From Leptospira jelokensis (GTDB taxonomy: Bacteria; Spirochaetota; Leptospiria; Leptospirales; Leptospiraceae): DNA of 64,000 nt. Positions 35,375 through 45,358 of this stretch are shown here, piece by piece. Positions within the stretch are counted from its first letter, which is position 1; each line of letters opens with the position of its first letter. The stretch is from NCBI RefSeq assembly GCF_004769635.1, contig NZ_RQGH01000014.1, forward strand, positions 62,001-126,000. The letters are read 5' to 3'. The position numbers and the translations under genes are program-made. The notes beneath the pieces are model-generated. The model was not told the DNA's origin, ran no database searches, and saw only the letters and a list, made by a program, of their open reading frames with translations.

Positions 35375-37231
35375 TTACACTTTCCATATGTAAACAAAGT
35401 CAGTGCGGTTGGCCCATGGGAGTGGGAATTCCACTTTTTTTAATTTGATTTCATTGTTTCTTAAGTAATCGCGGATCTCTTTGTCTCGGAATATCGTTTC
35501 ACTAAAGGAGATTTCGCCAGAATTGGTGACAGATTGTATCTTTGCCGTATAATTGACTGTATTGCCGAAGTAGTCGATATTGCTATTGAGATTTACCGCC
35601 AAACAGTTGCCAGTGTGGATTGAAATTCGTATCCGAACCGGGGTGTGTTTGTTTTCCGGGTGAAACCACTCTTGCATTTCTTTGGCTGCTTTTAAGGCTT
35701 GGAGGGGGGACGAAAAACTTGCCATAACGGCGTCACCAATCGTTTTGACAACCACTCCTCGGAAGTTTTGGATGATTTGGTTGGTCTTGATAAAATGTTC
35801 CCTAACTTGCAAAAAGGCACCGTGGTCACCTTCCGTTTCATAGAACTTGGTTGATCCAACAATGTCCGTGAACAAAATTGTTTTGATGCCTATGTCCAAT
35901 TGTAAATTGGTAGCAATTGCTTCTTCGGAAAACAGGTCTCGGAATTCCTGGTAATCAAAAATCTCTGATGGTCTTAGGCTATTCTGATCCTCACTCCTTT
36001 CTTCTAAGACAATGGTTACATCTTCTTCCGAATCATTTTCAAAAACCAAATTGGGTTTCGGGATCACCTTGATCTCTTCTTCATTTGTTTCGGGTAACCA
36101 CAAAATATCAGTTTGGTTGTGCGTTTGTTTGGATTCTACCAATCGGTACTTTTTATCGCCTTTTTTCCTAAGTCGGTAAACCCCCGAACCAATGAGTAAA
36201 TTGGATGAAAAGGATTTTCGCCCTCCCACTCGTTTTGTTAACAAAATATGTTGTTTGGTAGCAGGTTCTGCGGCACAATACATTTGTTTTTCGACGATTC
36301 GAACACTTGGGTGGATATGAAACGTAACCTCGATGGAGTTGACTCCTGTTGTGTCAAAATCGATTTCACAAACGTCACATTGGTCCTTCGAAGGCATATC
36401 ACCTAGTTTTGTAAGTGATGTTCGAACCCCTCTACAATGTGGGCATACAATATCCCAACTGAGCGTAAAAATTCCTAATCGGCAGCCATGCAAAAACAAA
36501 AAAAGGACCTCATCAGGATTTAAATTCAAATGTCGACTAACGAATTTTATGCGAATTCGATCCAAATCGTTGTCAGGTGATTGTTTGATCCAAGAGAATA
36601 CTTTTTCGATGGTCTCTTTTTGTATTCCTTTTTCGACAAGGATTTGGATTTGTTTGTCTAGTTTTTCCTGATGGATCCATTGTGCTTCTGGGAAAAAGGA
36701 ATTATCTTTTCCACTAAGAGTTTGCAGTTTTGGTTTTCTTTGTTTGATTTCCTCTTCGATTTCCTTAAATCCCTTTTGGAAGGAATCTTTTAGGCGTGGG
36801 AGTGCAATCTCTAAGATTTTTTTTGTGAAAAAATTGCGAGGTATGGCTCCTAAATAAACATAAATTTTACAACGTGATTCTCCTAGAGGTTCTGCAATGA
36901 TTTTGAGACGAATGTATTTTGCAAACCCTCGTTTGTAGATCCGTGCATTGCCAATCTCTTTTAGGTATTCCCATTCCCAAGGGACTTCCTCCCATTCCAA
37001 TTGGAACCCAGCTTGTTTTGTTTTACCGATGAGTTTTCCGTTTTTCTCAGTATATTGGAACCGAGGCAACCCAATTCTTTTATTAAAGGAGGAAGTATCA
37101 ATTAGGTAGGGCCAAACCTCTTCCCTTGTGATAGACAAATCAAATTCCCACAGGTTGTCCATGTGTTTACCCAGAGATTTCCATGGTTCCTCCCATGGGT
37201 ATTTTTGCAGAATGGTACTTAGATCGATCAT
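35375..37231 (-). CDS. Class III adenylate/guanylate cyclase with SRPBCC-like and zinc-ribbon regions
   Basis: 618 residues, soluble. Residues 1-165 resemble an SRPBCC/START-like lipid- or ligand-binding domain. A zinc-ribbon-like set follows (Cys263, Cys266 in CPHC; Cys285, Cys288 in CDVC) inside a DUF5939-like region. The C-terminal cyclase domain has metal-binding Asp456 (LFTDIVGS) and Asp500 (TIGDAVM) and Lys496. The usual transition-state Arg position after GNTVNYTA is Lys. It probably makes cAMP in response to an intracellular ligand. ATGA overlap with the GH5 gene upstream shows coexpression. Confidence 0.88.
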   Translation of the reverse strand: MIDLSTILQKYPWEEPWKSLGKHMDNLWEFDLSITREEVWPYLIDTSSFNKRIGLPRFQYTEKNGKLIGKTKQAGFQLEWEEVPWEWEYLKEIGNARIYKRGFAKYIRLKIIAEPLGESRCKIYVYLGAIPRNFFTKKILEIALPRLKDSFQKGFKEIEEEIKQRKPKLQTLSGKDNSFFPEAQWIHQEKLDKQIQILVEKGIQKETIEKVFSWIKQSPDNDLDRIRIKFVSRHLNLNPDEVLFLFLHGCRLGIFTLSWDIVCPHCRGVRTSLTKLGDMPSKDQCDVCEIDFDTTGVNSIEVTFHIHPSVRIVEKQMYCAAEPATKQHILLTKRVGGRKSFSSNLLIGSGVYRLRKKGDKKYRLVESKQTHNQTDILWLPETNEEEIKVIPKPNLVFENDSEEDVTIVLEERSEDQNSLRPSEIFDYQEFRDLFSEEAIATNLQLDIGIKTILFTDIVGSTKFYETEGDHGAFLQVREHFIKTNQIIQNFRGVVVKTIGDAVMASFSSPLQALKAAKEMQEWFHPENKHTPVRIRISIHTGNCLAVNLNSNIDYFGNTVNYTAKIQSVTNSGEISFSETIFRDKEIRDYLRNNEIKLKKVEFPLPWANRTDFVYIWKV

Positions 37232-39204
37232 AATGGCCTAACTATCACAGAGGATTTGCCCCCATTTCCTTTGACTGTTAATTCTCCGTTTGATTCAGAA
37301 ATTTTTTCAGCATTTGAAAGTACAATTTGTACGCCATTTGGATAAACAAATCTAGGAATTTTAATCTGGCAAGGCTCAGTTATGTTTGTATCGGAAATCC
37401 ATTCCAAAACAAATTCCCTTGTATCCATTTGGAAAAACATCTTTGTAGGAGTTCCTTGGATCATGGACGCATATGGCCTACAAAATCCTTCGATGGCACG
37501 CCCCCCTCCGCCATACACATCGGGATCAGATCCGGGAATGATTTGGTCTTTGGAGAAAATACTTAAATCTTCTTGGTTCCAACCATCACCCACCATCAAA
37601 TCGTTTTCATTGGAAGCGGTGTAGTTCCAAAGAGTATTTGATAAAAATAATGTATCCATTGCATTGTACATCGCATCGAGTGCCATTACATGCCGTTTCC
37701 AAATGTTTGGAGAATGATTTCCTTTTTTCCACTCCTTGTAAGCCTTTCCACCTTGTAAGTCAAAAGGAATTCCAAATTCTCCAACAAGGCTAGGAATTTT
37801 CCCTGGAACAGAATCTGCCGTGTTTTTAATGCGAGTTAGCTGGCGAACATACATCGATTCAATTCCTGATTTCCCAAAAACAGGTCGTTTGGTAAGCGTA
37901 TCAATGGCGATAGGATACAAAAACGTTTTGAATAGAAGGGTGAGTATATCATACCAATGTGCAGCATTCACTGCTAGAGGGGGCACTTCACCATTAAGAT
38001 GTGGATGAGTAAAAGCATCAGACGCTTCCCGTTCAATGAATACCATCCAGTCGCTACGAATGGCTTGGATGGTTTTCCCTACAGTTCGCATAAAAGGAAT
38101 CAAATAATCCCGATCAAAATCAATTTCCTTACCATTTACTTTTTGGAAAAAATCATTTTTTTCGATAAAGGGTGTTCCATCTTTTGTGATGGTATATGCT
38201 CCTTCCAATTGGAATGGATCACCTGGTGATTCAGGTAACCAAATCGAAATTTGGTTTTCGTTCACGCTCACAGTTTTTGTGGGAACAAAACCTCCTTTCC
38301 AAACCTTAAGAGTGAGATATGGCAAATCCACAGAATGTCCATGCGAAGAATACAAGGCATCAATCGGTGACCAAGCAAGTCCAGGTTTAGCAGGGTCTTC
38401 CTCTTTATTGATCAGGCCTCGATCATTCATGGCTCGACCTATGAATCCTTTGCCTGGTTCATTTAAAGAATCAAATCCCAATACAAAATCAAATTGTTTC
38501 ACTCTTTCGGCAATTTGTTTCATACAACTTAGATAGTGGTCTTGTAGGTAGTCTTGTACATTTTTGCCATCGATTAGAAAATGAGGGGCAAAGTCACGAC
38601 CTCCAAAAAACAATGTCCATAAAATACCGTTTCCAGCATAACGATAGTTTTGTGACCAGCACATCGTTGGGTAATTGTTCTCCTGGCGAATTCCTGGGTT
38701 TGAATAATCATATGCACGTTGCATCACAATGGCAGCATCGGCTTCCGATAATTTTTTAAAATCAATTCCAAGTTTTTCGAAAATCCAACCTGGAGCACCA
38801 TCTCCACCTGTCATTCTCGACCAAACATCTTGGTGGAAATCAATGAAAACGTAAAATCCATATTCTCCTGCTAAGCGGACAATCTCTGTGAAATAGTTTA
38901 AGTAAGCTTCATCATATTCACCTGGACCTTTGTGTTCAACTGCCTCCCAAGTGGTTAATAATCGTAAAACATTGAAACCCCATAATTTTAATCGAGTGAA
39001 ATGAGTATCCGCTTCTTCCAATGGAAAAGGCCGACCAATGAAACTCACTTCTTTATGATCTGAAAAATCAGTGGGGAATTGTGTACCACCATTTGGGAAT
39101 GGAACTTTTGTATCTCCTCCCAAATTGACCCCACGAAGGATAACTTTTCTGCCACTTGGGTCTACAAACCATTCGCCCTTTGGAGATAATTTTTTTAATG
39201 CCAT
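37228..39204 (-). CDS. GH5 glycoside hydrolase, endoglycoceramidase-like
   Basis: 658 residues, no signal peptide seen. It begins directly with the GH5 pattern RGVNLGG and has RLKLWGFNVLRL and YVFIDFHQDVWSR. The acid/base is Glu249 in SLNEPG and the nucleophile Glu476 in VGEFGIPF. The layout, including the C-terminal beta domain, resembles GH5_12-type endoglycoceramidases and steryl-glucosidases known from fungi and actinobacteria. It would release sugar from a glycolipid in the cytoplasm. It precedes and overlaps the cyclase gene by four bases. The substrate is not determinable here. Confidence 0.85.
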   Translation of the reverse strand: MALKKLSPKGEWFVDPSGRKVILRGVNLGGDTKVPFPNGGTQFPTDFSDHKEVSFIGRPFPLEEADTHFTRLKLWGFNVLRLLTTWEAVEHKGPGEYDEAYLNYFTEIVRLAGEYGFYVFIDFHQDVWSRMTGGDGAPGWIFEKLGIDFKKLSEADAAIVMQRAYDYSNPGIRQENNYPTMCWSQNYRYAGNGILWTLFFGGRDFAPHFLIDGKNVQDYLQDHYLSCMKQIAERVKQFDFVLGFDSLNEPGKGFIGRAMNDRGLINKEEDPAKPGLAWSPIDALYSSHGHSVDLPYLTLKVWKGGFVPTKTVSVNENQISIWLPESPGDPFQLEGAYTITKDGTPFIEKNDFFQKVNGKEIDFDRDYLIPFMRTVGKTIQAIRSDWMVFIEREASDAFTHPHLNGEVPPLAVNAAHWYDILTLLFKTFLYPIAIDTLTKRPVFGKSGIESMYVRQLTRIKNTADSVPGKIPSLVGEFGIPFDLQGGKAYKEWKKGNHSPNIWKRHVMALDAMYNAMDTLFLSNTLWNYTASNENDLMVGDGWNQEDLSIFSKDQIIPGSDPDVYGGGGRAIEGFCRPYASMIQGTPTKMFFQMDTREFVLEWISDTNITEPCQIKIPRFVYPNGVQIVLSNAEKISESNGELTVKGNGGKSSVIVRPL

Positions 39205-39208
39205 ACGT

Positions 39209-40537
39209 TTATCCTACTTTGCTCATTTTTTGTGAAGATTCTGAATTCAAATTTTCTTCCGCATAATAGTTTAAATAACCTAATAAAAAATAAAAAACAA
39301 TGAGTACTTCATCGTCTTGGAAATAACATTGTAAGAGTCCAGAAGCAAAAAAACCAACTAGTCCATAAGTCATAAACCGAATCGATTTTGGAACATTCGA
39401 ATTTAATAGATGATACATAATCGTTGCAAATAAAATTAAATACAAAACACTTTGAGGGAATCCAAATACGGCTGTTAAGTGAAAATAATCATTGTGTGCA
39501 TGTCCTCGTTGGGTCACTTCATAAAAAAAGGCGAGTTCTCTATTTTCCTTTTCTTTGTTTTTCCTTGAGATTTCGATTTCCTTTTGGTAATTACCAGAAC
39601 CAATTCCAAAAATTGGATTCTCTTGGATGAGAGGGAACGTGGAATCCCAAATGAATGTGCGACCCGAGTCTGTGTGTTTTTCACCCCCAAACAATGGATC
39701 AACAACTCTTTTCACAGCATTTGTGCTTTTATAACCAACAAATAAAAGGATTAAAAATCCAAGTAAAATGAAACTTGTACGTTTGATCATTTTTTTGGAA
39801 ATGTCTTTGTCGATGAAAACTAAGATATAAAAACCAAAACTGACACTTACTAGTGCTCCGAGGAGGGATGACCTTGCATTGTTAAATAAAAATACAACTG
39901 AAACAAGTAAAAGTAAAACAGCATGGATGGTGATATTCATTTTTGGAGATTTGTTGTACCAGGAATCATAAAGACGGAAAACAAAACCTGGAAAGATAAA
40001 CGCAAGTAACCCACCAAAAGTTAAATGTGTATTCATAAGACCAATTGGAAGATAGATATTCAAAGCACCAATGTTTCCGTAATGGTGTTGGTAGGGCCAA
40101 GAACTGGAGGTTTTGTATAAATCAGAGATCAGTCTTGAAAGTCTGGTCATTGAAAAAATCGAAATAAAACCTGTAAAAATAATCACAAGTGAAAAGATAA
40201 AAAATGTTTTATATAAATAAGCTTTGTCTTCTTTTTTTATGCCTTGCACGGAAACAAAAGCTGTTACAAGGAAGATATCTTTCATTTCATCACGAAACGC
40301 CTGTTTGATGGAATTTAGATCAAACCCTGCTGCTGCAAAATGATACAAAACGGTTACAATTTGCCAAAGGTAAAAAACAAAAAGGATTTTGACTAGGTTA
40401 CTTGCCAGTTTGGGTTTTTCATTCAGAAATAGGAAAAATACAAAAGATAAGAGTAAAAATAGTTGGCTAAGAGAAACAGAAAGTGCACAGGAAATGATGG
40501 ACAAGGCAAGAAACGAACGATAGAATCGGTAAATCAT
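39209..40537 (-). CDS. O-antigen ligase/polymerase-like membrane protein
   Basis: 442 residues from ATG 40537 with about ten to twelve membrane segments. The large periplasmic loop carries the Wzy_C/WaaL-type patterns: Arg in NNARSSLLGALVS, GSGNYQ and the HAHNDYFHL motif. These proteins polymerise O-antigen units or ligate them to lipid A-core. It stands divergent from a GT4 gene, with only 49 bases between, and just downstream lies the GH5/cyclase pair on the same strand. WaaL versus Wzy cannot be separated from sequence alone. Confidence 0.85.
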   Translation of the reverse strand: MIYRFYRSFLALSIISCALSVSLSQLFLLLSFVFFLFLNEKPKLASNLVKILFVFYLWQIVTVLYHFAAAGFDLNSIKQAFRDEMKDIFLVTAFVSVQGIKKEDKAYLYKTFFIFSLVIIFTGFISIFSMTRLSRLISDLYKTSSSWPYQHHYGNIGALNIYLPIGLMNTHLTFGGLLAFIFPGFVFRLYDSWYNKSPKMNITIHAVLLLLVSVVFLFNNARSSLLGALVSVSFGFYILVFIDKDISKKMIKRTSFILLGFLILLFVGYKSTNAVKRVVDPLFGGEKHTDSGRTFIWDSTFPLIQENPIFGIGSGNYQKEIEISRKNKEKENRELAFFYEVTQRGHAHNDYFHLTAVFGFPQSVLYLILFATIMYHLLNSNVPKSIRFMTYGLVGFFASGLLQCYFQDDEVLIVFYFLLGYLNYYAEENLNSESSQKMSKVG

Positions 40538-40586
40538 AACTTTGGATGAGACTAATCTTTTTCTCTCATTTGTAAAGAGGTAACAG

Positions 40587-41876
40587 TTGCGAGTTTTATA
40601 TTTTTCCGATACTTTTTTGCCAAAAACCGATGGGGTAGCTGTTTCCATTAAGAATTTTTCTGAACTTTTGGCGCTCCGTGGCCACCAATTCTGCATTTGT
40701 GCTCCCAAATACGGGGATGGGGACTTTGATCGGATGACAGACAATATCCAAGTGATCCGGTTTCGCTCTGGGTATTTGCCGAGTTACCCTGATATCAAGG
40801 TCGTTTTGCCATCACCTGGAAAAATCAAACGGATCATCGAGGACTTTAAACCCGACCTCATCCACATCCACACACCAGGCCTACTCGGACTCTATGCGGT
40901 GAATGCTGCCGAACGTTTTGGTGTTCCTACCATTGGAACCTATCATACTCTCATGGCTGAACAAGAGATGTATGTTTCTTTTTATCGCCTCTTCAAACTC
41001 GATAAACTATTTTTTAAGGCAAACAAATTCAAAAAAAAATTAAATATCGAAGAACTGGACAAAATTGTAAAATTTGATAATTTCAATATTCGTAAAAAAA
41101 TCATTTTAAAGATTTGTAATGATATTTATAACAGATGTGATGTGGTGATTTCACCAAGCCATCTCATCAAAGAACAACTGATCCAATATGGAATCACTCG
41201 CCCGATTACGGTTGTATCCAATGGAATGGACCTCAAACGTTTCCAAGGCAAACCGAAGGAATACGCAAATGGAGATGCTCCAAAATTTTTACATGTAGGC
41301 CGAATTTCGTACGAAAAAAACTGTGATATCGTGATCAATGCGTTTAAACTCATCCATGAACAGTTTCCTAAAGCAACTCTCACCATCATTGGAGAAGGGC
41401 CAGCAATCCCATCCTTACAACGCCAAGCAGAACACCTAAACATTGAAAATGCAGTTGAGTTCAAAGGATTTGTTCCCAATGCAGTCTTACATGATGTCTA
41501 TCCGCAGTATGATGTATTTTTAACAGCGTCCACCATGGAGACACAGGGGTTGGTAGTTCTCGAGGCAATCGCATGTGGACTTCCTGCAGTGGGCGTGGAT
41601 GCATTTGCACTTCCCGAACTCATCAGACACGGCGAAAATGGTTTTATTGCAAAGTCCTTTGATGCAAAGGGAATCGCCCAAGGTGCTTTGGAAATCATTC
41701 GTAATCCTACCCTCTATGCTAAGTTTTCCAAACAATCCATTCACATTGCCTCTGGCCATGAGATGGAAAAATGTGTGGATGTTATGGAAGAGGTGTATGG
41801 AAAAGTCATCGAAGCCATGAAAGGGAAGGCCAAAAAAACTACCATCTTTGATTTGTTTTTTGATTTTATGCAATGA
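40587..41876 (+). CDS. GT4-family glycosyltransferase
   Basis: 429 residues starting at TTG 40587, selected for AGAGG upstream and the typical GT4 N-terminus [19 protein letters not shown]. The C-terminal donor site reads [10 protein letters not shown], then [19 protein letters not shown] with the EX7E-type pattern. Similar enzymes make glycolipids (diacylglycerol glucosyltransferases) or the first mannose of PIMs. The acceptor is unknown; the fold is clear. It overlaps the next gene by four bases (ATGA), suggesting a functional link to a membrane protein. Confidence 0.92.
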   Translation: MRVLYFSDTFLPKTDGVAVSIKNFSELLALRGHQFCICAPKYGDGDFDRMTDNIQVIRFRSGYLPSYPDIKVVLPSPGKIKRIIEDFKPDLIHIHTPGLLGLYAVNAAERFGVPTIGTYHTLMAEQEMYVSFYRLFKLDKLFFKANKFKKKLNIEELDKIVKFDNFNIRKKIILKICNDIYNRCDVVISPSHLIKEQLIQYGITRPITVVSNGMDLKRFQGKPKEYANGDAPKFLHVGRISYEKNCDIVINAFKLIHEQFPKATLTIIGEGPAIPSLQRQAEHLNIENAVEFKGFVPNAVLHDVYPQYDVFLTASTMETQGLVVLEAIACGLPAVGVDAFALPELIRHGENGFIAKSFDAKGIAQGALEIIRNPTLYAKFSKQSIHIASGHEMEKCVDVMEEVYGKVIEAMKGKAKKTTIFDLFFDFMQ

Positions 41877-42466
41877 CAAATGGTTTGGGAATTGAAGTTC
41901 GATCGTTTCTCAGTGCACTTGCTGTTGGACTCACGATACTTGCGTACATTCCGTACTTAAAAGGCATCAAGTCAGGGAAAGTCCAACCCCATGTATTTTC
42001 TTGGATCATATGGGGGCTCACCACTTGTATTGTGTTTTTTGCACAACTGGTAGGCAAAGGTGGGATTGGAACTGTACCCATTGCCATCTCTGGATTTACG
42101 ACCCTACTCGTCGCTCTTTATGCTTACCAAAAAAGAGGGGAGATCAAAATTACAAAATCAGATTGGTTCTTTTTTGTTTTAGCAATTTCTAGTTTGCCAT
42201 TTTGGTTTTATTTTTCAAGCCCACTTGCTGCCGTGATTGTTTTATCTTTTGCTGATTCCCTGGGTTTCATTCCCACAATTCGAAAAGGGTATGGATTGCC
42301 ACATTCGGAACCACTTGGTTTTTATATCATTTTTTTATTCCGGAATGCACTGGTCATCTTGGCCTTGGCTGAATGGAACTTAACAACTACACTTTTCCCA
42401 GGTTCTGCGGGACTTGCCTGTCTTGTTTTTGTTTTGGTTGTAAAATACAGACAAAACAAAATTTGA
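41873..42466 (+). CDS. Small polytopic membrane protein with two PQ-loop-like repeats
   Basis: 197 residues with about six to seven membrane segments. Two similar units appear: [21 protein letters not shown] in the first half and [19 protein letters not shown] in the second. They resemble the PQ-loop of SemiSWEET/SWEET and related transporters, with IPY and IPT replacing the PQ dipeptide. Translation is coupled to the upstream GT4. A sugar or lipid-linked transport role is speculative. Confidence 0.6.
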   Translation: MTNGLGIEVRSFLSALAVGLTILAYIPYLKGIKSGKVQPHVFSWIIWGLTTCIVFFAQLVGKGGIGTVPIAISGFTTLLVALYAYQKRGEIKITKSDWFFFVLAISSLPFWFYFSSPLAAVIVLSFADSLGFIPTIRKGYGLPHSEPLGFYIIFLFRNALVILALAEWNLTTTLFPGSAGLACLVFVLVVKYRQNKI

Positions 42467-42488
42467 AATTTGATGATCCGCTGGAATG

Positions 42489-43544
42489 TTATGGTGATTC
42501 TTTATTTGGGAGTGGATAAAAGATAACGGACCGAACTTGGTTTCCTTCTTCCGTTTCTTCATACGTTACTTCGGCTTGTTTGGATCTGGCTGGCAAATAC
42601 AATTGCACGGCTTCCACGAGTTCGTAAGCACTGAGAGTATAGTCTAGAGCTTTGATTGCAAGTTCTAGGCTTAAAAATCGTTCTCGTGTGACCATCTTTG
42701 TTTCTGTTCTTTTGGAAATGATCAGCCATTTGTACAATCTTGCCGAACGATTGGTATCGAGTAAATTGCCGATGTCTAGTTTTGCTTTGGGTAGAACTGC
42801 TTGTGTTTGGCCAAACCGAATTTCAATTCCCCTTTGTTTTGGCTCACTCAAACGTAAAGAAAGTTGTTTGTCGAACAATTCGTCATCCATGTATTCGATT
42901 CGATCACAGGTGGAATAAACGGTTTCACAAAGATTTCCATAATTTTTATGGAAAAAAAATACCTGTAAGATTTTTCCATTGGTTGGGTGGTATAAAACCT
43001 TTGCATTGTAATGTTCCATCCTTCCGAATTTGACAAAGGATCGAATTCGTTTGTATAAGTTATACGAAAGACCGAACAAATCTTTGACAACGGGAACATC
43101 GGTAATCCCAAGAGCCCTTGTCGCCATATAAAAAGGCTCAAAACTCACATGGCCATCTCGTTTTGCAATTTCTCTGAGGTATTCTGTGATCTCTTCCAAT
43201 CCTGGTTCCGAGATTTTCATGGGTGAATCTAAGAAATTGATGACCAGTTTTCCACCGTTTTTACCAAGTTCTGCCCATACTTCGTTTAAGTAGTTTCCAT
43301 CTGCAGTGTAATTGATTTGTTTGCAAGTCTCAATCGGGCATTTGATTTGTTCTTCGAAGTCTTTCTTGTTAGGTGAAGGAAGTTCGACTGTTTGGAATTC
43401 CGTACTAAAATCTTCAGCCTTTGTATGAGTGAATGAAAAACTAATGAGTAGAATTATAAGTAAGATTTTATAAACATTGGAAAGAAAAATTGTTTTGTGG
43501 AGTTTGCTTATGCACTTCATCAAAATGTTACTTTTTTGAAACAT
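42489..43544 (-). CDS. Exported protein of unknown function
   Basis: 351 residues. Start ATG 43544 is unusually well supported: AAAGGAGGT lies at ideal distance on the minus strand. A long hydrophilic leader precedes the signal sequence (VYKILLIILLISFSFTHTKA), so the secretion signal begins about residue 23. The mature part has no recognised domain; two Cys pairs (IKCPIETC and LCETVYSTC) suggest disulfides. It is monocistronic as far as can be seen, between convergent GT4-side genes and the GT9/DUF4254 operon. Confidence 0.7.
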   Translation of the reverse strand: MFQKSNILMKCISKLHKTIFLSNVYKILLIILLISFSFTHTKAEDFSTEFQTVELPSPNKKDFEEQIKCPIETCKQINYTADGNYLNEVWAELGKNGGKLVINFLDSPMKISEPGLEEITEYLREIAKRDGHVSFEPFYMATRALGITDVPVVKDLFGLSYNLYKRIRSFVKFGRMEHYNAKVLYHPTNGKILQVFFFHKNYGNLCETVYSTCDRIEYMDDELFDKQLSLRLSEPKQRGIEIRFGQTQAVLPKAKLDIGNLLDTNRSARLYKWLIISKRTETKMVTRERFLSLELAIKALDYTLSAYELVEAVQLYLPARSKQAEVTYEETEEGNQVRSVIFYPLPNKESP

Positions 43545-43587
43545 GGCAAACCTCCTTTAGAAGAATGATCCCAATGGTATTAAATTT

Positions 43588-44646
43588 TTACCAAAGTGTG
43601 TTTACATTTTGGATGAGGCGGATTCGTCTCACAACATCTAAGGGATCAATGAGTTCCATACAAGCATGGTCCCCTCGCCAACATTTTGTATTTCCATAAA
43701 TGGAACAAGGCCTACAAGGCAGATCAACTTGTAAAACTCCTGAATCTTCTTGGGCAAAAGGTCCAAATCCAGAAACTGGGTGGGTGGTCCCATAAATTCC
43801 GATCACTGGTTTTTTTAATAAAGCGGCAATGTGAACGTTGGAACTGTCCATTCCGATCATCACATCGAGTCTGTCCATAATCCCAAGTTCACCACGGATT
43901 CCTAAATTTCCACCTTGGACGATGTGGACTTGTGTTAGGTTGTTTCGTAAAATTTCCAGTTCTTTGGCTTCATCACGACCACCAAATAAAAATACATGGC
44001 AACCAGGGAATTCTGTGACAAGTACTTCGACAAGGCGTTTGCACTTATCGAAACTCCATTCTTTTAGAGCATGTCCCGCAAAAGGAGCAAATCCAAACCA
44101 CTGGCCATCTTTTTTATCGATCCCGATGGATTTAAAATAATCCTTTGCAAACATTTTTGATTCGCCATCAACATTTAACCATGGGCCTTTTCGGATGGGG
44201 GCATCATAACCAGATTTACGGAAAACATTTAGATAACGTTCGACAGTGTGTGGGAGTTGGTTTAATTTTTTATTGTATCGCCTAGTCTGTGCTAATTTTT
44301 CCCTTCTACCTTTGATGATTTTGGCATAAGGAACTCCCTTACAACGGAAAAAAAATGCAATCAGTCTCGAACGAACAGATCCATGTAGATCGATCACATT
44401 TCCAAAGGGTCCTAGTTTATCGATGTCTCTGTACATCCTCCACAAACCCAAAAGCCCTTTGTATTTTTTGAGATTGATGCCTAAAACATTTAGGTTGGGG
44501 ATATTATAAAAAAATGGAGCAAAGTTTCCTCTTGTAACAACCGTTAACTGAATATTGGAGTATTTGGCTGCGATTGCGATGAGAGCTGGTGTCATCAAAG
44601 CAACATCTCCCATTGCAGAAAACCGAAGTACGAGAAGGTTTGTCAT
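43588..44646 (-). CDS. GT9 (heptosyltransferase-like) glycosyltransferase
   Basis: 352 residues. The GT9 pattern is clear: N-terminal LVLRFSAMGDVALMTPAL, Gly/Ala-rich GFAPFAGHALKEWSFDKC, and the donor-site GMDSSNVHIAALLKKPVIGIYGTT. These enzymes add ADP-heptose or related sugars to the LPS core. It overlaps the DUF4254 gene by four bases on the same strand. Two Cys-rich C-terminal motifs (DLPCRPCS and KCWRGDHAC) occur, common in GT9 of some bacteria. Confidence 0.93.
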   Translation of the reverse strand: MTNLLVLRFSAMGDVALMTPALIAIAAKYSNIQLTVVTRGNFAPFFYNIPNLNVLGINLKKYKGLLGLWRMYRDIDKLGPFGNVIDLHGSVRSRLIAFFFRCKGVPYAKIIKGRREKLAQTRRYNKKLNQLPHTVERYLNVFRKSGYDAPIRKGPWLNVDGESKMFAKDYFKSIGIDKKDGQWFGFAPFAGHALKEWSFDKCKRLVEVLVTEFPGCHVFLFGGRDEAKELEILRNNLTQVHIVQGGNLGIRGELGIMDRLDVMIGMDSSNVHIAALLKKPVIGIYGTTHPVSGFGPFAQEDSGVLQVDLPCRPCSIYGNTKCWRGDHACMELIDPLDVVRRIRLIQNVNTLW

Positions 44647-45254
44647 TTTTGATTCTTATAAAGAGATGGGTTTAGATTTTGGTCATTGTACATCTTCATT
44701 TGGCGGTATACTTTGACTCGTTTGGTCCCTTTCGCATAATCATCAAACAATTCTTCTAAACATTGTTTTAAGTCTTCTCTTTGGTCGAGTAAAACCGTTA
44801 ACTTCGATTGGCATTTTTCGATATGTTCTTTGGTTGCAGATGAATCGTTTCTGTTTACCTGTTCTTCCATATGGAAAATTTTTAATTCTAAGATACTCAT
44901 TCGGTCGAGTAACCATGCAGGAGATTCTGAATTGAGCCTTGCATCAGGTTTTGGTGTTACGGAACGAAACATCTCAATGACAAAATCATCTAACCTTTCT
45001 ACCATATCGGTTCTTTCTTGGTTGAGTTTGTCAATTTTTCGTTTGAGAGCGACAACTTCTTCTAATGCGATGTCTGGTCTGCGGATTTCGTCTTCAATGT
45101 GCCACTGGATGGTATCAATGTGGTTTTTTTGGTAGAGAGTGAATTCTAATGTGCCATCCGGATAAGGATTCGGGTGAGGGGCTTCTTTTTTATGCCAATC
45201 CAAAACGGATTCTTGGAAAATAGAGACGGCTTTTGTGGCTTCCAATGCTTTCAT
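44643..45254 (-). CDS. DUF4254 family protein
   Basis: 203 residues from ATG 45254; the TTG at 45266 is an alternative and neither has a convincing ribosome-binding site. The all-helical sequence with WHIEDEIRRPD and LLDRMSILELKIFHMEEQ matches the DUF4254 pattern. No enzymatic motif is visible. It is coupled to a GT9 glycosyltransferase by ATGA overlap, so a role in LPS-core assembly is plausible. Confidence 0.8.
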   Translation of the reverse strand: MKALEATKAVSIFQESVLDWHKKEAPHPNPYPDGTLEFTLYQKNHIDTIQWHIEDEIRRPDIALEEVVALKRKIDKLNQERTDMVERLDDFVIEMFRSVTPKPDARLNSESPAWLLDRMSILELKIFHMEEQVNRNDSSATKEHIEKCQSKLTVLLDQREDLKQCLEELFDDYAKGTKRVKVYRQMKMYNDQNLNPSLYKNQK

Positions 45255-45358
45255 AACGTAATGCAATTCACGTTTTCATATGGTTTTTGGGGTTCAATCC
45301 AAATATTTCCAAGGTTTTTCGCTTTCTTTTGGCAAACTGAGGAATGTTTTAGTGGGAG

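Noticed and set aside
36333..36671. 112-codon plus-strand frame inside the cyclase gene
   Set aside because: Shadow of the cyclase frame; no start signal or recognisable motif.
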